DNA of 64,000 bases from Chrysomallon squamiferum (lineage: Eukaryota > Mollusca > Gastropoda > Neomphalida > Peltospiridae): NCBI GenBank assembly GCA_012295275.1, contig CM022673.1, positions 27,297,261 through 27,361,260 of the forward strand. Reading direction: 5' to 3'. Position numbers and translations under genes: made by a program. Below the pieces are notes generated by a model. The model saw nothing but the letters and a program-made list of their open reading frames with translations, made no database searches and was not told where the DNA came from. Shown one piece after another: positions 1 through 13,205 of this stretch. Each line of letters starts with the position of its first letter. The first letter of the stretch is position 1.

Positions 1-440
1 TTCCACATTTTGTGAATGATGTCTCTGAGGAAAGTATTATAAAATGTCAGGATTACTATAATTATATTTAACATCGAGTGCAAAATCTGACAGTGAATGT
101 AGAATTGTCGTTAAATAAAACCAAACTGAACTATTGTTGTTTTGTTTGTTTGTTTATTATTATTATTGTTGTGATTATTTATTAGAAACTCAGTCTGATG
201 TGTTGTTTTACTAAATACATAGAGGTTGGTCTAAAGTGAAGTTGTTAGATAATAATAACAACAACAATAACAATAATTAAATGTCTGAAAAAAACAACAA
301 CATTATTTTATTGTGTAAAAAATTACAAGAAGTTTAATTTGAAATTTTGACCATTATGCATGTCTTAATCATGTAAATTTTGGAACTTTCAAAATATTTG
401 TTGTCATTTTTTTTTCCGTGGGCACCAGATCTACCTTCAT

Positions 441-498
<58 letters not shown>

Positions 499-1024
499 GT
501 GTCTACGCCAGTGTGTATAAACATAAAATCAGATTCCACAGACTTTTCTAGCCTCGTATACAAGCCATTCACATGACACTCTTACAAACAAAACATCAAT
601 ATGCTCTGTAAAAAATTGCAGCAGAAACTAATTTTACGACATAATACAGGTACTCTACCTTTCTTTTTCATTCTCTCTCTTTTCCTTAAATTTTTAAAAT
701 TAAAAAAAAAAAAAAAAAAAAAAAATAATAAGAAAAACAAGGTTATAGATATAGCATAACAACTTTATTAAATACTGTTAAAAAACAGAGTAGCAAACAG
801 TTTACAACGTTCATCATAAACAGACACAGTCTAACCAAAGAGGTGTAAAAAGTTAAGTGATTATATAACTGAATGAAAGAATAAAAAAAAATAAAGAGTA
901 TAAAAATACTAAGAAGACATCTGAGGTTTATACAAAAGTAGTGCAAGTTGTTGGGAGCATAGTATTAACAAATATACAGTTTTATAGAAAATACGACACG
1001 AACCAATATAATAAAAAAAATACA

Positions 1025-1079
<55 letters not shown>

Positions 1080-2115
1080 TAATAAGAAGAAATAACAGAG
1101 AAACTAATAGAAAAAGAAAACAAAAATATTTAATGGTTAGGGTTAAAAAATTTCACATAAATAAATAAATAATAAATATAAAACATTGTATATACCAATC
1201 TGGCATCTGTCATTTTAATTCACAAACAATTCAAAAATGTTTTGACTTTGACTGGACACACAGCACAGCATATTAAAAATTAAATTAAAACTAATTTATA
1301 AAATTGTACTCATTGTGGCATTCTAGAATCAGAATACAGAAACCAAAACAAAAAACATTTTTTTTTGTTCTGTTGTGGTTTTTGTGGAAATAATAATCAT
1401 GAATATTTTCATGAAATAGATTGCTAATGTTGATCACAATATGCAGTGATTTGATTTTAGTTTTTAATTCAACTTTTACAAAAAGTTTTTAAATGAAACG
1501 TACCTTTTTAGCATTTTCATGCATTTGAAATGATACTTATTAAAAAAATAAATACCACAGTTTGAAAAAAAATAAAAAATGGAGGTATGCTGGGATGGAT
1601 GGAAAAAATAGAAGCTGGGGGATTAATAAACATTTTAAATTTTTTTAAATTTATTTATTTATTTATTTATGCTTATTTATTTATTTGTTTTTTTATTTTA
1701 TTATAATATTGAATCACTAATTTCTCTAGTTATGACATTGAAATAAATACATTAACTTGTCATCATGAATTTTACAGTGTGTGGTTTATTCATTAAATGA
1801 TTATGCAGATTATGTATAAGCTTTCCCTTTATACATGAACAGTTTAGTATATATAAAAAAAAATCATTATATATTAGAAAAAGAATTGTTATTTTCCATT
1901 CATGACTGTATATAATGATTATTTATTTTTTGATTACATTCTAGAAAATGATTATGATAATGATTTTTAAATGGTGAGAAATAATAAACAATGAAAATAC
2001 AAAAGAATTTTTTTTAAAGGTTCTTCAAAAATGTTAACACAGTATCCAAAACACATTAAAAAAATAATAAGATAAAAATACTTAAAAATTGACAAAAAAT
2101 TATATATATCCTTTT

Positions 2116-2148
<33 letters not shown>

Positions 2149-3267
2149 TCCTTTACATTAGCACACACACACACAAACACCAATAAGAAATAAATGTTCA
2201 AATATTCATAAACCAGGAGAAAGTTCTTAGATATTTACACAAATTAATCAAAACAAGGAATTTGATCAGTACAGTTACGAATATATATTTATGAGTGGTT
2301 TCATTTTGAAAATTCAGTCTGGGAATCAAGAAATATAATGCAATGGAAAAAATTAATGTTAAGGACATTATTCAACAGCAATTTTAATTTTTTTGCAAAG
2401 TGATAACTTATTTCAAAGAAACATTGTATCTACTAGGAAACTAGATTTTTTTTTCCACTTTCAGTTTATTTCATTGTAAAATAAAATATATCAACTGTAA
2501 AATACTGAAAATGGTTAAAAAAATTTGTTTCACTAATTAAATATTCAAAGTGATTTTTGTACAGAATATTTTAAAATAATTTTGAAACAATAATTAATGA
2601 TGATTTTGAAATAAATTATGTGAAAACAGAAATTGATGCATGGTATGTTATTTTTCTGGTTATTTTCTTTGGTTTTATTTGATTTATTTAATTATGTATT
2701 TAATATAAAGGTTTGTCAAAATAATGATAATTTTAAAATAAATTATATACATAATAATAACAGAATGAAAGTGGTATATTTTTTGGATGGAGTTTTACTT
2801 TATTTAATTATGTATTTATTCTGAAAGTTTGCCAAAGTATTGACCTCATAAAACGTTTATTAATCTGGAAATAAATTTGCTTGTCATTTTTTTGAAATTT
2901 AAATATTCTAACTGTATTTGAAACAGGAAACAGCTTGAATACATTAACTGTTATGCAAGATATTTTTTTATTCATGCCTAGAAATTGGAAACAAAACACA
3001 TTCAACAGAACATTCTCCTTTACGAGTCTATTTTTTTATAAATAACTTTTCTCTTTTTCTTATATAAAAATATAGATATTTATTTTCACGTACACTTTAC
3101 ATTCTTATGTACTATATATACATCCATCCATCCATTCATCCATCTGAACATGCATACATACATACATCACATTTGTACTGTAGAAGATGTCTTTGACAGC
3201 CATCAATGTGTGTATATCAGTTATTTGGAATTACATATTCAAATAACAACACTGAGGTGCACAATAT

Positions 3268-3307
<40 letters not shown>

Positions 3308-3797
3308 CTATTGTAGTATTTATCTTATTATGTATTTTCATGAAAATTAATATTTGGTTTGGACTGAGACTAGAATCTGCTGGTGTATCTAGCATCAATT
3401 AATGTGATATGACAGACATCTTCTGTTGCATCAGGAAAGATAACTCATCCAAATCACTTCTGAGCATGAAATTTTGTTATGTATAAATTATATGATAATG
3501 TTCTGGTAAGTGATATATATATTATATATATATATATTTTAAAACTGAGTTTGGAAATGTACAGTATGTTCATTGGCATTTTTTCAACATTTAAAAAATA
3601 AAAATAAAAACAAATATAAAAAAAAAAAAAACATAAATAAACCAATAAATAAATAATATATAACATAATCAACATTAATAATAAATAAAATTAAAATAAA
3701 AAAACACACAATTAGCTAAAATATTAACCAGAATGACCAAGCAGTTTCATGAGACAAACTGAAACTGAAACAGGTGTGTTGTTCTTCGTCGAAATAC
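1..3797. other. SGPP 3' flank: AT-rich non-coding sequence
   Basis: No coding exon is recognised. The stretch holds the probable SGPP 3' UTR and intergenic DNA, with an AC run (443-495), a poly-A run (about 703-725), an AAT array (1026-1076), an AT run (about 2121-2149) and a long poly-T (about 3270-3305). Open frames here are repeat-driven. Confidence 0.6.
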
Positions 3798-4362
3798 CTA
3801 ATAACACTCATACAGAGCGGCTTTTCTTTCTATACCCAGAGCGCTGAAAACAAACACTGGCACCAGGGAATTAATGCACAGACCCAGACAGTAGTACGTC
3901 ACAAACTTGTGGGCGAGTCTGACACTGGGATGCCTGGCATCCGCCTTGTCCAGCCCGAAATACATGGAGAAAAACCTCACTGAGACTGCCCTCACCGAAA
4001 TGTACACCAACACCAACGTCAATGAGCCACACACAAATCTGAGCAGCGATGTCCACACCCACTGGGCGGTGGGGAGGGTCAGGGGGGGGGGGAGGCTCGG
4101 CTGGTTTTGTGGTGTAGCCCAGCTGGTAGTTGAGAGACATTCCACAGCAAAGGCCGATGGTGACACTGACGATTTCCACGGCTTTTGCTTTGGCGGTGTG
4201 CTTCTCCGTTGAAGGGTAGCACACGGTGCACAGCGCGATGCCAGCGATGAGGATGACGAGGGGTGCCAGCTTGTGGTGCTGCTGGTAGTAGTCAATGTTG
4301 GGCAGGTAGGGCACGATCACGGCGCAGATAACAACCGAGAAGAGAACTCCACACACAACATC
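3798..4362 (-). CDS. SGPP: SGPP shared terminal exon 3, frame shift at an 11-C run
   Basis: The exon starts DVVCGVLFSVV, where the Asp completes catalytic motif C3. It encodes the C-terminal transmembrane half and ends ALYECY with stop TAG. Family-like sequence runs in one frame to LNYQLGYTTKPAEPPPP and resumes in another frame at QWVWTSLLRFVCG. Between them is a run of 11 G on the plus strand (4082-4092), which is 11 C in the gene. Ten C would keep a single frame, and the exon length (565) is one over a multiple of three. As written, the protein would lose its last transmembrane segments and gain an unrelated tail. Homopolymer miscount is the simplest explanation. A pentanucleotide AAAAT/AATAG array lies directly upstream of the acceptor. 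Confidence 0.8.
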
Positions 4363-5648
4363 CTGAAAAATTAAAAATATATAATAATAGAATAGAATAG
4401 AATAGAATAGAATTATAAAATAAAAAAAATAAAAATAAAAAATAAAATAAAATAATAAAATAAAATAATTTAAAAATAAAATAAAATAAAATAAAATAAA
4501 ATAAAATAAAATAAAATAAAATAAAATAAAATAAAATAAATTAAAATTGTTGAATAATAAAATAGGAAAAATAAACAAGAGTATGAATTTTATAATTATG
4601 TATGTACATATCTGTCTGTCTATCTATCTATCTACGTATACAGAATGAGAGAGAATATTAATAATATTTACAGTAAATCTATCTATATACACACACAGGC
4701 ATCAAGTAAATGTACCCACATGCATATGCATATATTGGAATGTTTTTTTAACAATGATAAAATTCTTAAAAGGCTGAGTCTCTGGTAAAATGTTTTCACA
4801 CTAAACAATTTTGCACACAGTTTGTGTTTCTTTAACAAGCAGGAACACAAAATCAAATGAAAGTTATAATAATTATGATGTTTTTTGTTGTTGTTTTTTT
4901 TTATATAAAAAAAACCACCTGCTAATTATATGTGTGAATCTACCTAGAACTACACTGAATACAAAATATGTTAATATTCATATAGTATATGTAACACTAT
5001 ATAATATTCACATATATGTCATGCATACTAATGAATATCACATTAAGTCAAGTCACAGATGCTATAGAGTATCATATACTATTATATTTCACATAATATC
5101 ACATATCATGTCACATGTGATATATAATATCACATATCATGTTGCATGTGCAATATAATATCACATATCGTCACGTGCTATATAATATCACAATCTGTCA
5201 CAATAATTATCACATAGTATAAAATATCACACCAAATGTTACAGAGGCCATCTGCTACATACTGTCACATGTTACGTAACCTAAACAGACTTGCAGTCCC
5301 AATGAACTGCACCAGTTCACACCTAATTGATCAAACCAAAATAACTACATGTTAATACTTTATGACTTAGCTGGGCTTGTGGAAAATTAATCGTCCAAAT
5401 TGAGAGTTACTCGTACTTGTAAGAAATGAGCTGTAAGTTGACTTAAGTGTCTTAATCTGATTTATACACTCCTGTGTGTTTTAAGCTGACAAATTTAGAG
5501 TTTATCAACCACTATTTGATGAATCTGGTACTGAAAATGGAAATATTTTTATTTTTTGTCTGTGTGGTTTGAACAAAGATTATAAAATTAATAATTCCAT
5601 GGAATACTAATTAATTTGTTTATGAATGTCTTTGGAGACAAAAATTAT

Positions 5649-5691
<43 letters not shown>

Positions 5692-5717
5692 TATGTGTGT
5701 GTGTGTGTGTGTGTGTA

Positions 5718-5752
<35 letters not shown>

Positions 5753-6348
5753 AAATACATACATACATAATATACACACACATGCACAAAAATATATATA
5801 CATTTTAAATCTACTTTATAAATAATTCATTAAAAAATGTACAAGCTGCAATATATATAAACACTTCACAATTAAAATAAAACATATCAAACATTTCAGA
5901 TACAAAAGAAAAAATTGATTTTCTCAGTGTCCAGTAAGATTACGCAAGTTTACGTTTTAGTAATAATTAAATATTAACACAGTTCTTTATAAATAAACAC
6001 TGTGTACTAGCAACCATGAAGCAAATAACATCAACAACAACTGTGTCTATTGTCTGCTACATATTCACTTCAGTCATGTTTCAGCATGTTTGCGTTTACC
6101 TGTCCAGGTAGCAGTGTCTGTGTATTGTCTTAGATACTCACTGTGTAAAATATTAGTGACCGACTTTTAACATGAATGTAAATGAAATTTTTAAACTGGA
6201 AAGTTTATTTTTGTTATCATTAGAAAACTTTCATTTTCACTCACTCTCATAGACTTATATGAGAAGTATTTAGCTAAATTAATAGATTCATAAATTTTTT
6301 TTTTTTAAATATGTCATAAATTAAACAGAATATTTCTGTATATAATTA

Positions 6349-6379
<31 letters not shown>

Positions 6380-8516
6380 AAAAATATATATAAAAAAAAA
6401 AAAAAAAATGATGTTTTTTTAGCCGTTTTGGTTAATACTTCATTAACGAAAATGAAAAATACCGAAAAATCGAGGTTTTTTTTAAATATACATTTTGTAT
6501 CAGATATGTCGTGAGTACTGGGATAGGAAAATAAAGGAAGAAACCAACCAGAACAGTGTGCACTCCGAGATAAAGGCGACTAAGGCAAACCAAGGCACAC
6601 CACAGAAAAGCTAGGGTCCCAACCAGCAGACAGGAACACTGAAAAAAAAAAAAAACAAATTTATAAATAAGCAAATACAATGCATTTGGAATACAGCCAG
6701 TAAATGTAAATATATCAATGACAAGCTGTAGAAACTTTTAGTGCTTTTTTTTTTCAAAAAGAAAGAAAGAAAAGGAAATGAAAATATACCATGGAATAAA
6801 TGTTAAAATAGAGAGCCAAATAATGGCATAGTTTACAGTTAAATCAAAATTTGCTGTGCAGAAATAAGAAATCATTATGTAACAAAGATATTGCTGTGGG
6901 CAGTTGTAATAATAGAGTAATAAAAATGTCTAATTACTAGTAATTGAGATATAAATATTAGTTGTGCACTGTAAAGTTGGTAGATTGGGGTTTAGAGGGT
7001 TTTTTTAAGAAAAGAAACTGTTTATTTTGTATTACTATGTTTGCATTACATGATTATACAGGTACCAGATGATTTATCCTGATAACTTGGGACCAGAAAT
7101 AACCAAGATTTCTGGATTGTTCCATTTTCTAGATCCGCGGCTTAAAATGTACTTAAAATAGAACTTAAACAATGAAAAGTAAAAAGACTGAACCTGTATT
7201 TAACAGATACAAACGAACATATTTCTAAAGCCAGATGGTCCAGTTCCTATACTGCAGTATTTTATTTGTTTAGAGGTCATCAGTCAAATCTCGTAGTTTT
7301 GTAATAATTGTACTGAGCTGCCAGAGCCAAGCCAAATCAATAAAAAAATTGCAGTTTTGAGATTACTATCTGCAGTGTTTGCTTAATACAGGCCACAACA
7401 GCACTTCATGGATCACTTGCACACATTTACCTCTGATTTGTTCTTTATGTCACTGCTTTACATTTATCAGACTTGACAGTTCATTGAATACATAACCAGT
7501 GTCATTCAGACAGTTCACATGCATGTGTTATAAAATAATCCACAGGATTGATTAGAAAACAAATCACTTAAATATTATAAAATAATTCACAGATTATGAA
7601 ACATTGCTCACAGCAGATTATAAAACATAAACATTAGATAATAAAAAACACATTATAAAACAGTATTCATGTTAGTTAATTTGTTACTGCTATTCTGATC
7701 AATACATATACCTCAGCCATTTTTGGTTTCAATACAGGTGATATTACATTTTTTTTTCAATTGTACTATATCCATCATAATCCATACTGCTTTGTCTTTG
7801 ACGCTGGTCACACCTCAATACATAATAAATTACAAAGAACAGTTCTTATTTTTTGTGTGACTAACCAGTACCATTGACAACAATAATAACTACTTTTTAT
7901 GTTGTGTGTCTGTGTGTGTGTATGTATCTGTCTGTCAGTATATTTAACTGTTTTGTGATTGTATGCAGAAAGCAAAAAGCCTGGATTTTTCAACATTGTG
8001 AGATATTTAAAGAAAAGAAAATCTATGATGGGGATATACATTTGAGTATATGACGGAATACCTATGTGTATTATGAACCCATCATATAGGTATTTAATAT
8101 AAAAAATGAATAGTAAGCTAGTAACATATTTATGTGTGTTTAAGAATAAGCCTCTCTATCATGTAAACAGATACCTGATTAATGTCAGTGGACCAGTTTG
8201 AAGAAAACCATGTCATCACATTAACTTTGACTCAGTGATACATAATTAGTTATGTAGCCCAGAAGATGACATATATATATATATGTATATGTATATATAT
8301 TACTTATCTGATAACTGACATAATTATCTTCAAGATGAAGATACTAGTAAGAAGAGTCAATAACCACAGATATAACATTATGAATTAAAATGATTATTAT
8401 TAATTGTTCTTCTGGCTTTAATTTTCTGATTTGCTGACAATGATGTTACTTGAGTTAGGGTAATACATTAAATATATCATATAGATATATACAACTCACA
8501 GTACTGCTAATCTATG

Positions 8517-8561
<45 letters not shown>

Positions 8562-10296
8562 TATATACATATACACACACACACACACACACAGACATAC
8601 ATGCTAAATCACAAATTATTTAAGGCATTTGCATACATTGATGTGTAATAAGGATTAACTGTAACTGCACTAAAGAAGGAACTGGTAATTAGCAATGGTT
8701 GTTTAAGCAGAAAAAATCTCATTGACAAATGTAGGACGCTTGATAACAGAAACTGTGTCAAGAATGTAGTCAGGCCATGGTGTGGCTACCGGTCTAACAA
8801 TATGACTCATCCATCACCCTTTCAGAGTCCAGTGATTTTTATTATTATAGTGTATCACGCGCTCCGTTTAATGTAAGAAATTAGTACAGTTTATTAACAT
8901 AGTATTTGTAATATAGTACTAATACACTGTAATTATTGCTGTTAAACAGAAAAATGAAAGCTAACTGTTCAACAGATGATTCAGATGATTAGCATTTCAT
9001 ACAATCCTAGAGTGAAACATCGTAATTGTTAGCAGGAAATGCTATTTTTGTAAACACATATAAATGTTTTAACACTACTGTCAGAAGTTTAATATCATTT
9101 ATACTTTTTATAACAACGATTGCAAGTGTATAATAATAATTATTAATCAAATAAAATAAGTATTTAGATTTTTTTTTTTTTTTTTTTTTTTTATAGTAAT
9201 TACAGAGCAGTTTAACAGTATTCGTACCTGATACGTGTTGCATGTTAGAATTGCCAACACGAGTGGCATGGCAGTGCCAACCATAGCATGAGTGGATGGC
9301 ATTGCCAGTTCGTCCAAATGTTTGCCCTCCAGATGAACGACGGGTGGGGACGCGGGCCGGGGACCTGCAGGAAGTCTTTGCTCGCCTGCCCCAAGTACAT
9401 GACCGCGAACCACACCATTATAGTTTCCCTTCCGAGAACCGAATCCAGGTTCCACAGCAGGAATGGAAAGAATATCAAGAAGAACTGCTCTTCGCCGAGA
9501 AAAGCGCTCATTTTCGCGATGCAGTACAGAGATTTGTACTGAATTTCATACTCGACGCGGCGGTTTTCAACAGGTGCACCCAAGGCTGAATTCAACGCGA
9601 ATTTCCACACGTTATTTATATATTTAACACAACTGTTTTGGTTTACAGTTTCCGAAATGTCGTCGTCATCGACGTTGTTGTTGTTGTTGTTGTTATTGTT
9701 GTTTTCACAGTTGTTCTGGTATTTCCCTTCGTATCTGTGTTTCAGATCCTGCTTGTAACAGCACGGTTTCTGCCCGGTCAACGCCCCACTACCGGCTTGT
9801 ATCGGGCCTGACAAACCGGCATTTTTATCTTTGATTAAAATTCCACAAATACCCTGGAATTTCTTTACATATTCCGGGTTGGCCAGTTCCATAAAGTATT
9901 CCATCGTCCGACTGAGAAATCTTCGTGTTTTTTTTTTTTTTTTTATCTTACGATAAATATATTTAGTGAGCAGAGAGAGCAAAGAACGTACACCACTCCG
10001 ATCTCCTGCTCACACCATGAGTTCTCTCCCTCAGCGTAGCGCGACAAATGACACATGACTTACCTGTTTGCTGGTCACGTGACCGCCAAATCCGGCTCCG
10101 TTCCCACGGTTCCGTAATACTATCAATGTAAATAAAGCTTATGGCGGGTTGGTTACATCTTGCGAGTTTCGCGTGCATTATTAATGACGAGGATGTTTTT
10201 TAATACGTTATTGGCTGACGCGCATGGTAATGTCGATATGTTTTCTAGCAGGTTACGAAGAAATACAAATGATGTAAACCACAGTTAGACTGATAC

Positions 10297-10375
<79 letters not shown>

Positions 10376-11676
10376 AAAAACAGCTATAATTCTGTTTTAT
10401 AAAGTAATTTTAATTTTTTTTTTGTTTTTTTCTTATCTATTGAATTATGAGTGGATACTCTTAACAGTTAGTAACTAAGTTACCCGCTTTATGAATATTA
10501 ATACTGTATAATTATATTGTAAATATATAAATATTATAAATATTCAAAACATGACAGTCTGACAAAGTACGTTAAAGTCACCATTAACATAACTTCTTGT
10601 TTACATAAAAAATGTGTGTCAGCTAATGACATCGGTTATTTTGCTGGGCCGCAAGGCACGTGCATACTTCGACTTTCTCGATAAATCAGCGCCTCGTTTG
10701 GGAGCGAAGCTGCAGTAAACAATCTTGTAAGTGTTGTTGTTATCCTGTAGCTGTTTACAAAGTGTGCACATTTCCTGCATGGTTCAGTTCCTGGTTACTT
10801 AGAAAAAGCACCACACCTAATAAAGTGTATGACAGACTAACTAACTGGAAAAAATATCTTAATTGTTAATAATTACTGAATTATTGAACACCAACCAGAA
10901 TATATTCAGAGAGGTAGACAGCGACTGCAACACAGTCAGATATAATTCAGACAGACAGACACAGACACACACACACATACACACACATATATCCAGACAG
11001 ACATACATATACACACAATCATTAATACACGTTAAACTTAATTACTGAAAATACTGCTTGAGGTATTGAAGAAACCTATAAATAAACAGCTAGCCTACAC
11101 GAGGGATAGAGATGGCGGGGGGGAGATACCGCGCCTATTTCTTTAGACTGTGACAGATACGTCATCACTATGACAGCAAGTGTGTATGTATCTGGCGACA
11201 AAGCTCAAGTAGAATATTGCATAAGATTATAAGGTGGGAATATCAGTCACCAAGGTGAACAACAAATTTAGCGAGCAAATACACGTCGATGTGTTATTAT
11301 ATTTGAAACTGCGTTTAGAACATGATACCCTTGTACGTTAGAAAAATGCAGTCAGTCTTGAACACTCTCTGTCCAGTCCATGTTCTACAGAATGACAATC
11401 AAGTTTCCAGTTGTTGCCGATTTTTTTTTTCTTTCTTTTTTAAATATGTACATTTTTGTGCATACCGATATCACTGTTAACTTTTTTTAAATTATTTATT
11501 CAACTGTTTTTTATTTATTTATTTATTTATTTAATTATTTATTTGTTTGTGTTTTTGTATTTTGCTACTATGCTACACATTCTTGAAATTTCCGCACAAG
11601 TATCTGGCTAACGTACTCTATTTTTATACTGATTTACAGTAAGACTGAATTAATGTATCTTGTTTTGTTTCGTTAT

Positions 11677-11720
<44 letters not shown>

Positions 11721-11728
11721 TATTATTG

Positions 11729-11769
<41 letters not shown>

Positions 11770-12684
11770 TGCTAATAACATATATTTTAAACGAATAAGA
11801 ATGTTTATCAGAACTTGTCAGAAAAACAAACATTTCTCTGAGTGACCCATCCATTACAGTTAAAGTGCATACAAGCTAGTTATTATCATTTTACCCTTAA
11901 ATGAATGAATAAAATAAAATAAAATAAAATAAATAAATAAAGTAAAATGCATCATTTACATATAGAATACGATATAGAGTTCCTATTAAAAATAAAAAAA
12001 AATAAAATAAAAAAAATAAAAAAACTGTATATATAAATTGCAAATAATTTTATGATAAATACATATTCAACATTATCCACTCTCACATAATTATAATCTT
12101 TGTCTTGATAATGCATGCAAATTTCTGTATTTAAATTAAATAACTGTCGTCTGCTTTGGTAATTAATTCAACACATTTCAGTGTTAACTATCATTAGGTG
12201 TCAGTCATATGGGTTTTAAATTTCAAATTTTAAATTTTAAATTTTTTTGTTTTGTATATAGATGACAAATGGCTGCCGTTTGCTAAGTGCTACGTCTGTC
12301 TATCAAAAAGGCTGGATACATCGACCACGCACGCGCACTCACACACACACTCACATACTCACTCACATTGAAAAAAATCGATCTCGTGACCAGTTCACCT
12401 AGAGGCAGCCAGTGGTAACAGCTAAGGTCATCTCACTCGGCCAAACCTTCTTTTAATTTTCGTTTCTTAAAAGTGTTTTAAAATGTTCTCATCTTATTAC
12501 AGAGAACTGAGTTGTAGATTTTAAATTACAACATCGAAACCTACGTAATTGTGAAAATATTTATTAACAAGTTTAAAGCAAATATATTTTGTTATTGTTT
12601 TGTTTTGCTTTTCCTTTATTTTTTTTTTCTGTTTAAAATATTTGTCTTCACTCATCTTGTAAAATTATTAAAATATATTTCATT

Positions 12685-12723
<39 letters not shown>

Positions 12724-12995
12724 ATATACACACATTAATAAATTGTTTTTTTATTATGATTATTATTTTTATTAATATTTTTTTCATTTGATGACATTAA
12801 AACACAAAATATGGTCGAAAATGCTTCTGGTTACGTAATTCTACTGTCAAGTTTCATTTACAGACGTGAAAGACTGTTAAAATTTATAACATTAATATGC
12901 ATATTTGTACTTTTTATATACAGTCTTCTGACAATAGGAACCATATGTCATTTATACCACATGTGTATGATATATTTCACTTTACTTTACTTTTA

Positions 12996-13041
<46 letters not shown>

Positions 13042-13153
13042 TTTTTTACTTTTTATTTTATTTATTTATTTTTTAAAATTTTTGTTATTATTACTATTAT
13101 ATTTTTATTATTATTATTACTATTATTATTATTATTATTATCATTATTATTAC

Positions 13154-13205
<52 letters not shown>

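Noticed and set aside
1134-1146. GGTTAGGGTTAAA as telomeric repeat
   Set aside because: Only about one unit; not a tandem array.
3871-4092. Alternative SGPP C-terminus read without shifting frame at the C run
   Set aside because: It lacks similarity to the family, whereas the shifted frame matches the expected transmembrane tail.
3798-9364. Idea that the exon 1a deletion and the exon 3 extra base compensate each other
   Set aside because: The stretch between them (C2 motif, exon 2 and the start of exon 3) is conserved in the normal frame and would be wrong if they compensated.
9288-9589. Plus-strand open frames opposite SGPP exon 1a
   Set aside because: Antisense shadows of a conserved minus-strand coding exon.
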